Assembly (NCBI GenBank): GCA_008508345.1
Contig: QNGE01000136.1
Location: 222,656 to 286,655, forward strand
Length of the DNA stretch: 64,000 nucleotides
Direction of reading: 5' to 3'
From: Paragonimus westermani
Lineage: Eukaryota; Platyhelminthes; Trematoda; Plagiorchiida; Troglotrematidae
Position 1 is the stretch's first letter; each line of letters opens with the position of its first letter. Made by a program: the position numbers and the translations under genes. The notes under the pieces were generated by a model. That model was not told the DNA's origin. It ran no database searches and saw only the letters and a list, made by a program, of their open reading frames with translations. Below, piece after piece: positions 43,001-48,481 of the stretch.

Positions 43001-46000
43001 TTAAGTTGTTCGGTGTTGTCAGCTTGCATTAACAAACACAGTTTCCAGCCTAGATACATTGATCGTTTCACTTGTTAGTTTAGGTAAGTCAACCACACCA
43101 TGTCAATATCTAGTTCAGCAGCCCGGACGACAACGATGGTCATTGCGGTGTATACACTTTTTTACAGAGAGGATTATTTTCTGCGACACGCCCTTGTGTC
43201 TTATTCGCTACTGTTTTCGGCAAAGATTATCCGCCGTAAATGTGGGATTGACTGCGCAGGCCTAAAACTACATGTTCGTTAACAGCCATACTCAGCTTGT
43301 CTTTTGACTACTCACTATGTATGACTTTCGTGTTAAAATGACCGGATAATGCTGATTTTTTGTTCACGGGAGATATCTTGAAGAGTTTCTCTGGTATGGC
43401 CTTATATCTACAGATTGTTGGAAATGAATTAAGGCAGCGTAGCAGTCAGTGACAATGGAAACATCACACAGCATTTCTAGTGCTGTGCAAGGCCTAGGTT
43501 GACGCGTTTTAACCGAGTCGGCGAACGTTCACTGTACACTGGTGAACCATTTCTGTGTCCGCCAAAGGGTGTGTTTTCTTTTTTCCATCTATTCTCTATT
43601 GTTTCAGTACTTTCTGCTCAATCTGTTGCACTGCCTCAGTACTATTTGCTTAACTTCGGAAGAGCGCTACAGAAGCCGTTTGAGACACCCCCAAAGTGGC
43701 ATTGTGACACGGAAATGTTATATCAGGTCACCAAGAACTATTGACAATACATTTTCGAGGAAACGCTCAACTATCGGTGTAACGCTGAAGCTCGAACGAG
43801 AAACATGTGGATTAGTTACGGACCGTTATTCTTAGCAATTGAGATCAGTGATCTGCCTCCACTAGACGAAAGAATGGTTGGATTAACAGATTGGTACCAG
43901 TGAGCCCGACGTTCTCTTCTTATCGCGTGAATGCAACCTAGCCGGCTAGACTTCGTTCACTGGGATTGCTTTCTCTTTCCGCTAATCTAACCAATTGACT
44001 AGACTGACTTCAACAGGGTGGGATTTAATAGTCTATACCATTGCTTTTGATTCCTTGGTCGATGCGGAACGTGAGGATACTTTCTGATTACGTTTGATAA
44101 CTAATCCGCCATGAGCGATTAGGGCCCAATTTCCAAGTTGGTATTAGTAATGCTAACTTCATCCTTATAGCCGTGCATAAAAGGGTCGAATATATCCAAT
44201 ATTTCCACGTAACATTGTTATCGGAATTTGAGTGCATTCCACGGGGGCAAACTGACCTTGTAGAACTAATGAAATCATAGTTCAACCAGTAGATCACTGA
44301 ATTACAAGTGCTCAAAGGCTTATCCATCACACGCCTTTTGTTTAACGAAAAGTTCCTTGCCAAACTTTCAGGATCAGCGTACACAGTAACTAGTACGTAC
44401 GGTCAACGTCTAACTACACAGCCCAAATCTGATGCACTCATCACTTCCGTTCCTCAACCTGTCATTTTCTTTGTGATTCTCAGCAAACAGTTAAAACTGT
44501 GCGATCGATTGTGGGTGGTGTTCAGTCCGTATAGAAACTATGCACCTAGGTCATTCTATCGAGAAGTGCGTTAACACGTGCGGCGCAATGTGAATGTGTT
44601 ATATATAACGAGACATATACGGCTTACTTATTGACATTTATACGTGACCAGTAAGGGAGGGTCAGGTTGACAAAAGTATGCATAACTTCAAAGCGTTGTT
44701 TGCCTCCGATGCTATACTGATCCTTTCAAGTTTCATTTGCATTCAACAACCACCCTTGAGTGGTAGCTCCATATGGGTTTCTTTCGAGAACATTCCAGGG
44801 GGCTGACGCTCTACATGAGACTTGGCTATGACGCTTGCTGACTTCCTGTTCTAGATAAGTGTTACGCGCTGGCATTTTATTTAAAAATACCCAGTTTTTG
44901 TTGTACGCGTGGAAAGCGTTGGCCTTATGAGTACGATGAAACATTAGCATGTACTATATCGTACTCGTTTTTTCGTGTCAATATCCATATGAGTTAGTAC
45001 GTAATTATGCTTCGTTACGTTTCCAAGAGGCGCTTTTAGTCATTGAGTAGTCACCTTCTAAAATGCACACTGATTGACCATGTTTTTCGACCACAGGCGG
45101 AACTCGATGCCCAACGGCGAGAGGAACGATTGCGTGCAACCTATGGTTCTCAACCGTCAACTGATTCGACCGCGATTAATTTACCGGACTCTGCCGGAAA
45201 TCTTAAAGGTGCGGGATCAGTGACTGCGAGCTCCGGGCCTACGATTACCACCAATCCGGTTATTTCTCCATCATCGAACTCAACCACCATGCCGCATCCT
45301 CAGCCGGTGTCGACCGCGGAACTTAACAGAGATGCTGGTAGGGCCGTTGATGTTCCTGTTAAATCTGAACCTGAGCCTCTGTCGGATCCGCTTGTTCTCA
45401 ATCGTTTTATCGCAGCCACGGAAAATCTGCTAACTTGGCTAGAAAACTTGAACGAACCGTTTCCGGGAGCCAGCGCTCATTTTTCAAACAAGCCAGCACC
45501 TACTAAGTTAGACGCTGCATGGACCAGGGTGCTCAATTTGGCAACGGACTATCAAAATGCTCCACTGTTCAAAGGCAAAAAGCCGACGCAAGCCACCGCA
45601 CTGTGTTGTTCCTCTAAAAATCGTCATCAGGATTTTGTGCCTTTCGATGCGAATCGTGTTGTTCTAGACTCTGCTAAAAATGACTACATCAATGCTAGTC
45701 ACATTGATTTTCTTGGTACCGTGGGTGACTGGTGCCCACGGTATATCATGGCTCAGGCCCCAATGCAAAAGACTGTTGTGGATTTCTGGAATATGATCAT
45801 TTCTCAAGGTTGTGAAGTCGTAGTGCTCTTTCTGCCATCCAAGCATTCTAGACCTGGTAGTCCCTTGGCTTCATTCAGCAATGCAAATCCAGGTGAAGGA
45901 GGTTATGGTGACCCCTCGGATCCGCATCACATCCCTGTTCATTTACCTTTAAACAAGGTCGGGGCCAGATTCAACATACCGGGAAGTAGCTTAGAAATAC

Positions 46001-48481
46001 GTTTACAGGCAATCAAGGAATCCACACAGAACGACGGATCAGGTGGACTTCGAACAAACGGTAGCATGCTATCAGATTCAGGGAAGTCGGATTCGTGGAC
46101 TGAACGCATTCTGACCATACACAATTTAGAGACACAACAGACGCGCAGTCTAGTCCATTTGTGCTATCATGGCTCCATTCTGCAGGCTGGTTCAAACACC
46201 TCGATAGAGCATGGAGCAGAACATTTGTGCGCGTTCATTAACCATGTGCATACCTACTATAAGCAGCAGCGCAGCCTTGTAAGACCGATCGCTGTAATAT
46301 GTGAACATGGAGCCGGTTCATGTGGAATTTTTGTCACAGCATCGGTTGGCCTACTCCATGCAGAGAGGTTGGGTCGTGTTGCAGATGTCGTAGATATCGC
46401 CGGGTATCTATGTCAACAACGTAGAGGCGCGCTTAACAATCCATCCCAGTTGGTCATGGCGGCGCGGATAATTGCGCATGCAGCCGTAGAAACAGTGGCA
46501 CGACGTGATGTGGTGGTCGGACCACGACGATATTTGTCCTCAGCATCTGAGCATAACGTTTCCAGTTCGAAAGCTGGTACAGTCATGGTACCTGTGAGTG
46601 AGGCTAGTCCTTCAGCCAGTCTTATTGACACACTGTTTTCCGGTCGAACAGTCCAATTAAACGAGCTAATGTCGGTAGTAGATAAGTGGACGGTCGGTGG
46701 GAACAGTGTGGCGCCGGAACATTCGCCTGGCAACCATGGAGATTCTACGAAAAGCTGTTTAGTGCAACAAGAAGTGAGTGAAAATTGTTGTTGCGCTCAG
46801 TTTCATGAAAATCAAACGGAGCTTTCGTTTCGAGTTGCACAACAGTATACTATTTTGCGTGTGACTAATAAGCACATGCCTTAAAAGTTTATCGGCGTCT
46901 TCCTTCTTTTTACAGATTTAGGCGGCCGTTCTGGATATAGTTGTTTTCAATTGATATCTAACCATGAAAATGCGTTGGGGATTCATTGTTAAGCTTGCAC
47001 GACGTTTGTCTGTCACTCTTATCCTGTAGCAAATTAGACTTGGTTTGCCGCCGCACAGGACATTTTGCAACCGTAGCCAGAAAATCACTTCAAAATTCGC
47101 GTTTCCTCAAAGTCTGCGCGCATTCACGAAGAAACATGTTGCTTAGTTGTAACTACCCTTGGTCTCTCCCATTCAAGCCGACAATAAATCGAGATCCAAT
47201 CAGACAGACTGAGTACGTCAAAGTAGTACCTGCATTACGGGCTTAAGTACTAGCTAGCAAAAGCGTGGGCATATTACCCCATACTTTTGGGCGGATACAA
47301 ACGTACTGTGTGATCGTTAAGTGCATTCTCTTCTCGTCGCCTCGAAGAGCATTTTACTAGATTCCTAAAACGTGCTACACTGATCGCAAAGGTCTCCATG
47401 ATTACCGATGAGCTTACAGTAGTTGCTCGGTGGTGGTGACTTCAGATCATGATTCGCACAGATTCAAGCCCGGTTGCCGCTGCACCTCCTGTCCAGGTTT
47501 TGAAAGACTGACAGTAGTCAACGTAGAAACGACCATCTTATAATGTTAACGTTAAAAACTCAAATAAGCTTTTGAGTAGATTTGGAAAACGTTCTGACCG
47601 AGAGCCTATGCGTTTCTGCTGTGAGTCGTGTATAACTAACTACATGACACTACCGTCGAGGTGCTCATGTGGCTTTGTATGAAGTCCGGTCGGCAGCCTC
47701 GAATTTGCCACTTTAGTTGTACCACTGATTATTTCACTGTGAGTCTTCACCTAGTTATTGCTTATCCATCTTCTACCTATTGGCCGCTCCCGTATCGTTC
47801 ACTTGGACATCTCGGTTCTCCGAGAAAATGGGCTCGACAAACCACGCGCAAGCGATTGTGCCATAAACGTTCACTTTACCCTAGTTGACGGTGTATATTC
47901 ATCATTTTGGTTATCCTGTTACTTTCCCGCAAATATGACATTTAGTTTCCGGTGTACCCAGTTCCCACAACGTGTGTAGTCTTACGGGTGATCATAGTAG
48001 AGTCGGATCCGCGGTCTGAGCGGCCTACTTGGTTGAAGTGGGTCCTGGTGCGAGGCAGGCTAGATCATTTTTTTATTTCAGGTGTTTACTTCAGGTCCTT
48101 TCCAAAATGCGTACCATTTCTTTCAACTAGTCGTTTTCTCCCTTTTCCCGCACATTTTAGAAGGTTGCTGAAGATGACACTGCTGTTTGTCATCCCTGTG
48201 AGTTTAACCTTGATGGCCTCCTGGTCTCTGATTGTGACTCATCCGGTGTACGAACTTCAGGAACCCCAGTTGATGTGACCTACCAGCAACAACAAAAACA
48301 ACTGCCTCCTATTGATCATTTGGTCGAGTTATCCTCATTGACTGTTGGTGATAGTCCTCCGCGACCCAAGCGCTACACTCGTCATGAGTTCCAATCGGTG
48401 GTGACAACCAGGCCTGTTTCGACGACTGAGGACCTGTTCGCACAACTTGACCCTCTTGTAGTGTCCAAGCAACAACAATAA
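5778..48481 (+). CDS. PTPN23: HD-PTP / PTPN23 homologue, 15 exons, N-terminus off window
   Basis: This is the homologue of HD-PTP, a cytosolic scaffold that works with ESCRT-0, ESCRT-I and ESCRT-III in sorting receptors at endosomes. Joined coding segments: 5778-5939, 6155-6405, 13806-13885, 16430-16544, 18655-18720, 19539-19681, 22447-22538, 32506-32722, 36375-36693, 36794-36987, 37620-38104, 38448-38573, 42001-42903, 45097-46773, 48161-48481. All introns are GT-AG and the phases agree, giving 1716 in-window residues. Diagnostic blocks are AQECIVEKSVLDER and KDNDFIYHESVP (BRO1), RQNLAAQENV (V domain), KNRHQDFVPFDANRVVL (phosphatase entry; KNRH is also in human HD-PTP) and a C-terminal RHEF...AQLDPL tail like human KHNF...LLDPL. 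Human HD-PTP has 1636 residues, and this one would be longer. The phosphatase P-loop is degenerate (CEHGAGSCG). There is no clear start exon in the window. LINE and Penelope fragments sit in the introns. Confidence 0.92.
6155..6405 (+). CDS. PTPN23: HD-PTP exon b: BRO1 helical core
   Basis: Acceptor gatag, donor gtacgt, exit phase 2. AYYGGLAAYFSALSED, then KYGKAIAWYQLAERRIAEAD, matches the BRO1 segment YYFAAVAHLHMG...FGERVAYFQSALDKLNEA. It ends with SNVQFVSGVIQNR, equivalent to ALRFTMDVIGGKY. Confidence 0.92.
6406..6680. other. Intron, no element recognised
   Basis: This is the start of the 7.4-kb intron after exon b. I see no coding or repeat signal before the LINE fragment at 6681. Confidence 0.6.
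6681..7160 (+). mobile_element. LINE deletion derivative: RT fragment joined to ORF2 C-terminus and 3' UTR
   Basis: From 6681 the frame reads VIVFFDYKGAFNSVDRS, then GVQTKYVNILSTLYSHTS and VYGELSDGFRCRREPP, the RT fingers/palm block. At about 6905 it jumps to MAANRAEWRKCCYLAELSM, the extreme C-terminus. The 3' UTR that follows contains tactgtcgctta-like and gttgtgttgttt blocks shared with 8200-8395 and 31500-31690. About 1 kb of ORF2 is missing between the two parts. It sits in an intron of the HD-PTP gene, in the same orientation. Confidence 0.8.
7560..8395 (+). mobile_element. LINE ORF2 C-terminal half and 3' UTR
   Basis: EVVDRFIRFGSCISGGACVG and RASKARAVFINVGHL (7585-7710) match the post-RT block. 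HSYRLRWLSRVLRMA and SHQALFADAAVDW (7950-8045) match the LRWLGHVLRMP...RRALFADAG block. The tail NRAQ at about 8130 is followed by the same 3' UTR as in 6970-7160. Frames are interrupted. The 3' end is a GTTAGGCACCAGTGGGAAC-like stretch at about 8365-8395. Confidence 0.8.
8396..10620. other. Intron, no gene recognised
   Basis: Several short frames overlap (for example 8917-9120, 10030-10413 and 10275-10502) with no recognisable domain. The part after about 10040 could be 5' untranslated sequence of the LINE recognised from 10921, but I cannot show that. Confidence 0.45.
10621..12860 (+). mobile_element. Decayed LINE, nearly full span: EEP endonuclease, RT remnant, post-RT block
   Basis: The clearest part is 10960-11215: IGAFNVRTLRQIGQQTTLAV, VRCVSETQVYDCSTVIHL and SRGQAGVGIALSS, the LINE endonuclease. 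Later pieces are FSTSSGVRQ-CPIFSFLMDFV at about 12450-12515 (RT palm) and VGNLLATVDSFTHLS at about 12740. Between them the frame is broken by many stops. The 300 bases before 10921 are GC-richer and probably 5' leader. It lies in the same orientation as the host gene, inside an intron. Confidence 0.75.
12861..12998. other. Intron sequence between a LINE and a microsatellite
   Basis: No feature was recognised in this short stretch. Confidence 0.5.
12999..13028. repeat. (TG)15 dinucleotide microsatellite
   Basis: Fifteen uninterrupted TG units lie directly 3' of the decayed LINE and inside an HD-PTP intron. Confidence 0.95.
13029..13805. other. Intron, no gene recognised
   Basis: A 93-aa frame on the - strand (13557-13838) overlaps the start of exon c and looks like a shadow frame. 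Nothing else was recognised. Confidence 0.6.
13806..13885 (+). CDS. PTPN23: HD-PTP exon c: BRO1 conserved KDNDFIYHE block
   Basis: Acceptor gacgcag, donor gtgagt; it enters in phase 2 and leaves in phase 1. SAIKDNDFIYHESVPPVDSL is almost identical to the human KKDNDFIYHEAVPALDTL. It is only 80 nt, flanked by introns of 7.4 and 2.5 kb. Confidence 0.95.
13886..15095. other. Intron, no gene recognised
   Basis: AT-rich sequence with scattered stops in all frames. No repeat or coding signal was recognised. Confidence 0.6.
15096..15150 (+). repeat. Decayed hammerhead-like repeat copy
   Basis: GCACC followed by CTGATGA (15102-15108), GCACTAACCAGCGAG, GAAC and a later GTGC resembles the motif at 866-910. 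Stem II is no longer self-complementary, GAAA has become GAAC and the GTC cleavage triplet is gone. The outer stem GCAC with GTGC remains. It is likely a dead relative of the same repeat family, on the same strand. Confidence 0.5.
15151..16429. other. Intron, no gene recognised
   Basis: Part of the 2.5-kb intron before exon d. Frames at 15621-15815 and 16158-16340 show no domain. Confidence 0.6.
16430..16544 (+). CDS. PTPN23: HD-PTP exon d: end of BRO1 domain
   Basis: Acceptor ccattacag, donor gtgtgc; phase 1 in, phase 2 out. ACLVKGVAFDHNDPEIRGAD and IFQRLVPMKTLEATSVY match APLVKPLPVNPTDPAVTGPD and IFAKLVPMAAHEASSLY of human HD-PTP. Confidence 0.95.
16545..17479. other. Intron, possible 3' sequence of the Penelope-like element
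   Basis: No coding exon was recognised. The stretch at about 17150-17300 lies downstream of the - strand GIY-YIG remnant and may be its 3' part. On that strand it has CTGATGA and GGAAACG but no hammerhead fold. Confidence 0.4.
17480..17860 (-). mobile_element. Penelope-like element remnant: GIY-YIG endonuclease domain
   Basis: On the - strand the frame from 17859 reads SPCVYAFASFHGVGYIGSTI, then an R..FWRIRKHHST stretch. This is the CVY..C...YIG.T.R....R...H pattern of the GIY-YIG endonuclease at the end of Penelope-like polyproteins. After one stop it goes on as SISGAILAEFVESNQPVLQ and SKEIKFPYSAIAEATRNA, matching the SAI..H......F....I...A. segment that follows in this family. I could not see the reverse transcriptase part upstream (17865-18540). 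The element is dead and antisense to the host gene. Confidence 0.75.
17861..18654. other. Intron, no clear feature
   Basis: A 100-aa - strand frame (18236-18538) lies upstream of the GIY-YIG remnant and might be part of the same Penelope-like element, but I see no RT motif in it. Confidence 0.4.
18655..18720 (+). CDS. PTPN23: HD-PTP exon e: start of V domain (66 nt)
   Basis: Acceptor tttcatag, donor gtacgg after 18720; phase 2 in and out. SEHKASLLRGIVSEVEDKD matches human SEEKAKLLREMMAKIEDKN. The donor was chosen because it restores SLQQFLASI across the junction with exon f, equal to human VLDQFMDSM. Confidence 0.9.
18721..19538. other. Intron, no feature recognised
   Basis: 818 bases with no coding or repeat signal. 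The long frame at 19255-19776 is only a run-in to exon f. Confidence 0.6.
19539..19681 (+). CDS. PTPN23: HD-PTP exon f: V domain
   Basis: Acceptor tttttcag, donor gtattg; phase 2 in, phase 1 out. QFLASIDLDPLTML, then PPLPQALYDVCARLSGLDGG, matches human QFMDSMQLDPETV...IPPQLMEKCAALSVRPD. Confidence 0.92.
19780..20480 (-). mobile_element. Decayed LINE, RT fragment joined to C-terminal part
   Basis: Read on the - strand from about 20480: STVMVFLDLRVTFD and LHKGVPGKYVSLLRSLYSY (RT), then directly RTAKAPVHIARLRHLWHRKD and LYSVLFYGSETS (post-RT). A further block at about 20115-19790 has SRFAVFDRRC, LRWLGHVLCVSADRLP and GGQVTTWSRN. The RT catalytic block between the first two parts is missing, and frames are shifted. 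It is antisense to the host gene. Confidence 0.8.
20481..22446. other. Intron, no gene recognised
   Basis: No domain was recognised on either strand. The part just right of 20480 may include further worn LINE sequence. Confidence 0.5.
22447..22538 (+). CDS. PTPN23: HD-PTP exon g: V domain
   Basis: Acceptor ttggcag, donor gtatgg; phase 1 in, phase 0 out. It encodes ALATVTVDTDGDLQNARNLL and then DDARTRTDAIM, at the place of human SGVFTDVEASLKDIRDLLEEDE. Weakly conserved, but the phases and order fit. Confidence 0.85.
22539..23239. other. Intron, probable 3' UTR of the - strand LINE
   Basis: No coding motif. It lies directly downstream of the - strand LINE at 23240-24560. A - strand frame at 22794-23006 has no recognisable domain. 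Confidence 0.35.
23240..24560 (-). mobile_element. Decayed LINE ORF2: reverse transcriptase through C-terminal block
   Basis: On the - strand from about 24540: TLRFVWENEKVPRDWRIPT, VPVFTKRTRTPYHNNRGCNL, then PSGMVFLDLEATFDLIIRNV, VLYNCFQRSGIPMKCR, the RQGCPVSPFL-like GRGVRSPFLSSTLVDA, and later FASLRHLWRRKDIGL. Near 23450-23380 the frame reads DKLRWLDHIFPMATERLLYR. Stops and frameshifts are frequent and the YADD region is unreadable. It is antisense inside the large HD-PTP intron. Confidence 0.8.
24561..25086. other. Intron, no feature recognised
   Basis: Possibly upstream sequence of the - strand LINE, but no endonuclease motif was seen. Confidence 0.4.
25087..25530 (-). other. Unexplained 147-aa open frame
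   Basis: This frame is longer and more charged than chance frames around it. It contains RPDRLTPEEKRTGDRLAIQA and SSLTADDFTRIKAIIRLDPD. I recognise no domain. It could be part of an unidentified repeat, or LINE ORF1-like material upstream of the - strand LINE. I have no evidence for a host exon. Confidence 0.25.
25531..26814. other. Intron, no gene recognised
   Basis: A 184-aa frame on the - strand (26334-26888) and overlapping + frames have no recognisable domain, and the open frames on both strands suggest repeat sequence rather than a gene. Confidence 0.45.
26815..26890 (+). repeat. tRNA-like A-box segment, possible SINE remnant
   Basis: GTAGCTCAGTTGATAAAGCG (26818-26837) has the form of a tRNA A box with D-loop. 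A weak B-box-like gctgaagtcc follows about 45 nt later. The arms of a tRNA cloverleaf do not form, so it is not a tRNA gene. It may be the head of a tRNA-derived SINE. Confidence 0.35.
26891..29039. other. Intron, no gene recognised
   Basis: AT-rich with short frames only. No repeat family or exon was identified. Confidence 0.5.
29040..31690 (+). mobile_element. LINE with long endonuclease frame, deleted RT, C-terminus and 3' UTR
   Basis: A 293-aa frame (29417-30298) has a leader and then HISALNVRTLKQVGQHTALA, VICCISETRIQDSS, LVDWIPVASRLCAVRL, LSVYAPADRSDAGVK and VFPAEDMNAYVGHHAETEYR, the order of a LINE EEP endonuclease. Most of the RT is deleted or unreadable between 30300 and 30920. At about 30990-31120 the frame resumes with VYQATPRAVLIYSSETWKLR and ends at about 31500 with AKRAQWRECCRCLAELSVK. 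The 3' UTR (31500-31690) matches those at 6970 and 8200. The GC-rich leader from about 29040 is probably 5' UTR. It is in the same orientation as the host gene. Confidence 0.85.
31691..32505. other. Intron, no feature recognised
   Basis: Overlapping hydrophobic frames (31939-32286 and others) have no domain. The polypyrimidine tract and acceptor of exon h are at 32485-32505. Confidence 0.55.
32506..32722 (+). CDS. PTPN23: HD-PTP exon h: V domain coiled coil
   Basis: Acceptor gtattttag, donor gttagt; phase 0 in, phase 1 out. AIKTSGELKTLHARVRSFLD, LRQAKQSNTHLFEVFEEHRP and WKRLTAPVEELAAAIPSVDA follow the human ITSKAELAEVRREWAKYMEV...SGPLDQVRAALPT segment. Confidence 0.92.
32723..34489. other. 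Intron, no feature recognised
   Basis: No exon or repeat signal was seen on either strand. Frames at 33173-33479 are chance-like. Confidence 0.55.
34490..35480 (+). mobile_element. Decayed LINE of a second subfamily: RT to C-terminal block
   Basis: ALDSVSTTVFQSCLLEKGMP at about 34550 is the RT palm start. FNFVLDDILRLLLGG and FFAEDIVLICDDS at 34740-34860 carry the catalytic region, with YADD changed to FAED. EQMGNFVYLCGYVS (about 34995) and FSNLYHLLRPK follow, and RHAFRMPLHRLTHRTLFAHS lies at about 35340-35400. The amino-acid details differ from the other copies, so this is a separate subfamily. Several frameshifts are present. Confidence 0.75.
35481..36374. other. Intron, no feature recognised
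   Basis: No coding or repeat signal was recognised before the acceptor of exon i. Confidence 0.55.
36375..36693 (+). CDS. PTPN23: HD-PTP exon i: V domain coiled coil
   Basis: Acceptor cttactccag, donor gttggt; phase 1 in, phase 2 out. KVDEMCRQRAELVDRLRQAL, HEDDVTGDLLTL and KKHDPVVGLIRQNLAAQENV match human KVQEMRDQRVSLEQQLRELI, QKDDITASLVT and KKYDQLKVYLEQNLAAQDRV. Confidence 0.95.
36794..36987 (+). CDS. PTPN23: HD-PTP exon j: end of V domain
   Basis: Acceptor gtttgtag, donor gtgcgt; phase 2 in, phase 1 out. The preceding intron is only 100 nt, the shortest in the gene. FEDLLERCNRGLDFYEQSRS matches human YEDLMKKSQEGRDFYADLES, followed by a coiled-coil helix. Confidence 0.95.
36988..37619. 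other. Intron, no feature recognised
   Basis: No repeat or coding signal in the 632-nt intron. Confidence 0.6.
37620..38104 (+). CDS. PTPN23: HD-PTP exon k: proline-rich region
   Basis: Acceptor tcatttag, donor gttagt; phase 1 in, phase 0 out. The product is rich in P, S, T and Q, with repeated PP, PxxP and MRPP runs. It corresponds to the start of the human proline-rich region. The human PTAP motif at that place (a TSG101-type site) has no counterpart here; the closest are SAPT and PPAQ. Confidence 0.88.
38105..38447. other. Intron, no feature recognised
   Basis: 343 nt. The frame of exon k runs on by chance to 38242. Confidence 0.6.
38448..38573 (+). CDS. PTPN23: HD-PTP exon l: proline-rich region
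   Basis: Acceptor cttatacag, donor gtaagt; phase 0 at both ends, 42 codons. It reads MPPIPISGVSPAHVPTLMSP followed by PPSQPNQLVMFPARSIG. Being symmetric in phase, it could be skipped without a frameshift. Confidence 0.82.
38574..39108. other. Intron, no gene recognised
   Basis: First part of a 3.4-kb intron. From about 39085 it resembles the flank of the 866-910 ribozyme. Confidence 0.45.
39109..39152 (+). repeat. Decayed hammerhead-like repeat copy
   Basis: CTGAAGA (39117-39123; position 7 of the core is variable in hammerheads) is followed by GCTCTAAC, CGAGA in place of CGAAA, and CGTC at the cleavage position. The upstream AAATTCTGGTC and downstream CTTTCGAAGTGGG match the flanks of the copy at 866-910. 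Stems II and III are broken, so it should be inactive. Confidence 0.5.
39153..42000. other. Intron, no gene recognised
   Basis: A stretch at 39310-39420 has a weak SVQGCVLPLSK resemblance to an RT block, and the - strand at about 41280-41640 has faint gag-like words. Neither is strong enough to call. Confidence 0.45.
42001..42903 (+). CDS. PTPN23: HD-PTP exon m: proline/glutamine-rich region
   Basis: Acceptor ccattgag, donor gttcgt; phase 0 at both ends, 301 codons. Low complexity rich in P, Q, S and H, for example VRPVEPSGHISIPPAVGQPR and PVPLPQQHGQPSQQLVSS, as in the long proline/histidine-rich part of human HD-PTP. No P(S/T)AP motif was seen. The acceptor was chosen by phase and by the pyrimidine tract at 41980-41997. 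Confidence 0.85.
42904..45096. other. Intron, no gene recognised
   Basis: 2.2 kb with short chance-like frames. No transposon motif was recognised. Confidence 0.55.
45097..46773 (+). CDS. PTPN23: HD-PTP exon n: linker and phosphatase-like domain
   Basis: Acceptor accacag, donor gtgagt; phase 0 at both ends, 559 codons. After a low-complexity linker, a helix (RFIAATENLLTWLENLNEPF) leads into SSKNRHQDFVPFDANRVVLD, then NDYINASHIDF and IMAQAPMQKTVVDFWNMI, the standard PTP order. The KNRH in place of KNRY is shared with human HD-PTP. There are low-complexity inserts at about 45850-45930 and 46020-46090. The WPD/WPE loop is replaced (HLCYHGSIL at 46156-46182) and the P-loop is CEHGAGSCG (46300-46326), with serine for the catalytic arginine. 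The fold seems kept, but catalysis should be lost. Confidence 0.95.
46297..46326 (+). other. PTPN23: Degenerate PTP signature motif (ICEHGAGSCG)
   Basis: The PTP consensus is HCxxGxxR(S/T)G, and human HD-PTP has HCSSGVGRTG. Here His is Ile, the cysteine is kept (codon 46300-46302), and the phosphate-binding Arg is Ser (46318-46320). The frame is open and the flanking sequence is conserved, so a sequencing slip is unlikely. Confidence 0.9.
46774..48160. other. Intron, no gene recognised
   Basis: Last intron. A frame at 46986-47246 has a CRRTGHFATVAR word faintly like a zinc knuckle, not enough to call. Confidence 0.55.
48161..48481 (+). CDS. PTPN23: HD-PTP exon o: conserved C-terminal tail and stop
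   Basis: Acceptor cacattttag; phase 0; stop TAA at 48479-48481. After a polyglutamine-like stretch the product ends RYTRHEFQSVVTTRPVSTTE and DLFAQLDPLVVSKQQQ, close to human KHNFLQAHN...LSLLDPLWTLNKT. This shows the gene end is correct. No canonical AATAAA was seen in the next 500 nt. Confidence 0.92.
   Translation, partial: KVAEDDTAVCHPCEFNLDGLLVSDCDSSGVRTSGTPVDVTYQQQQKQLPPIDHLVELSSLTVGDSPPRPKRYTRHEFQSVVTTRPVSTTEDLFAQLDPLVVSKQQQ

Noticed and set aside
46986..47246. Zinc-knuckle protein (CRRTGHFATVAR)
   Set aside because: The cysteine spacing is incomplete and no other gag or pol block is near.
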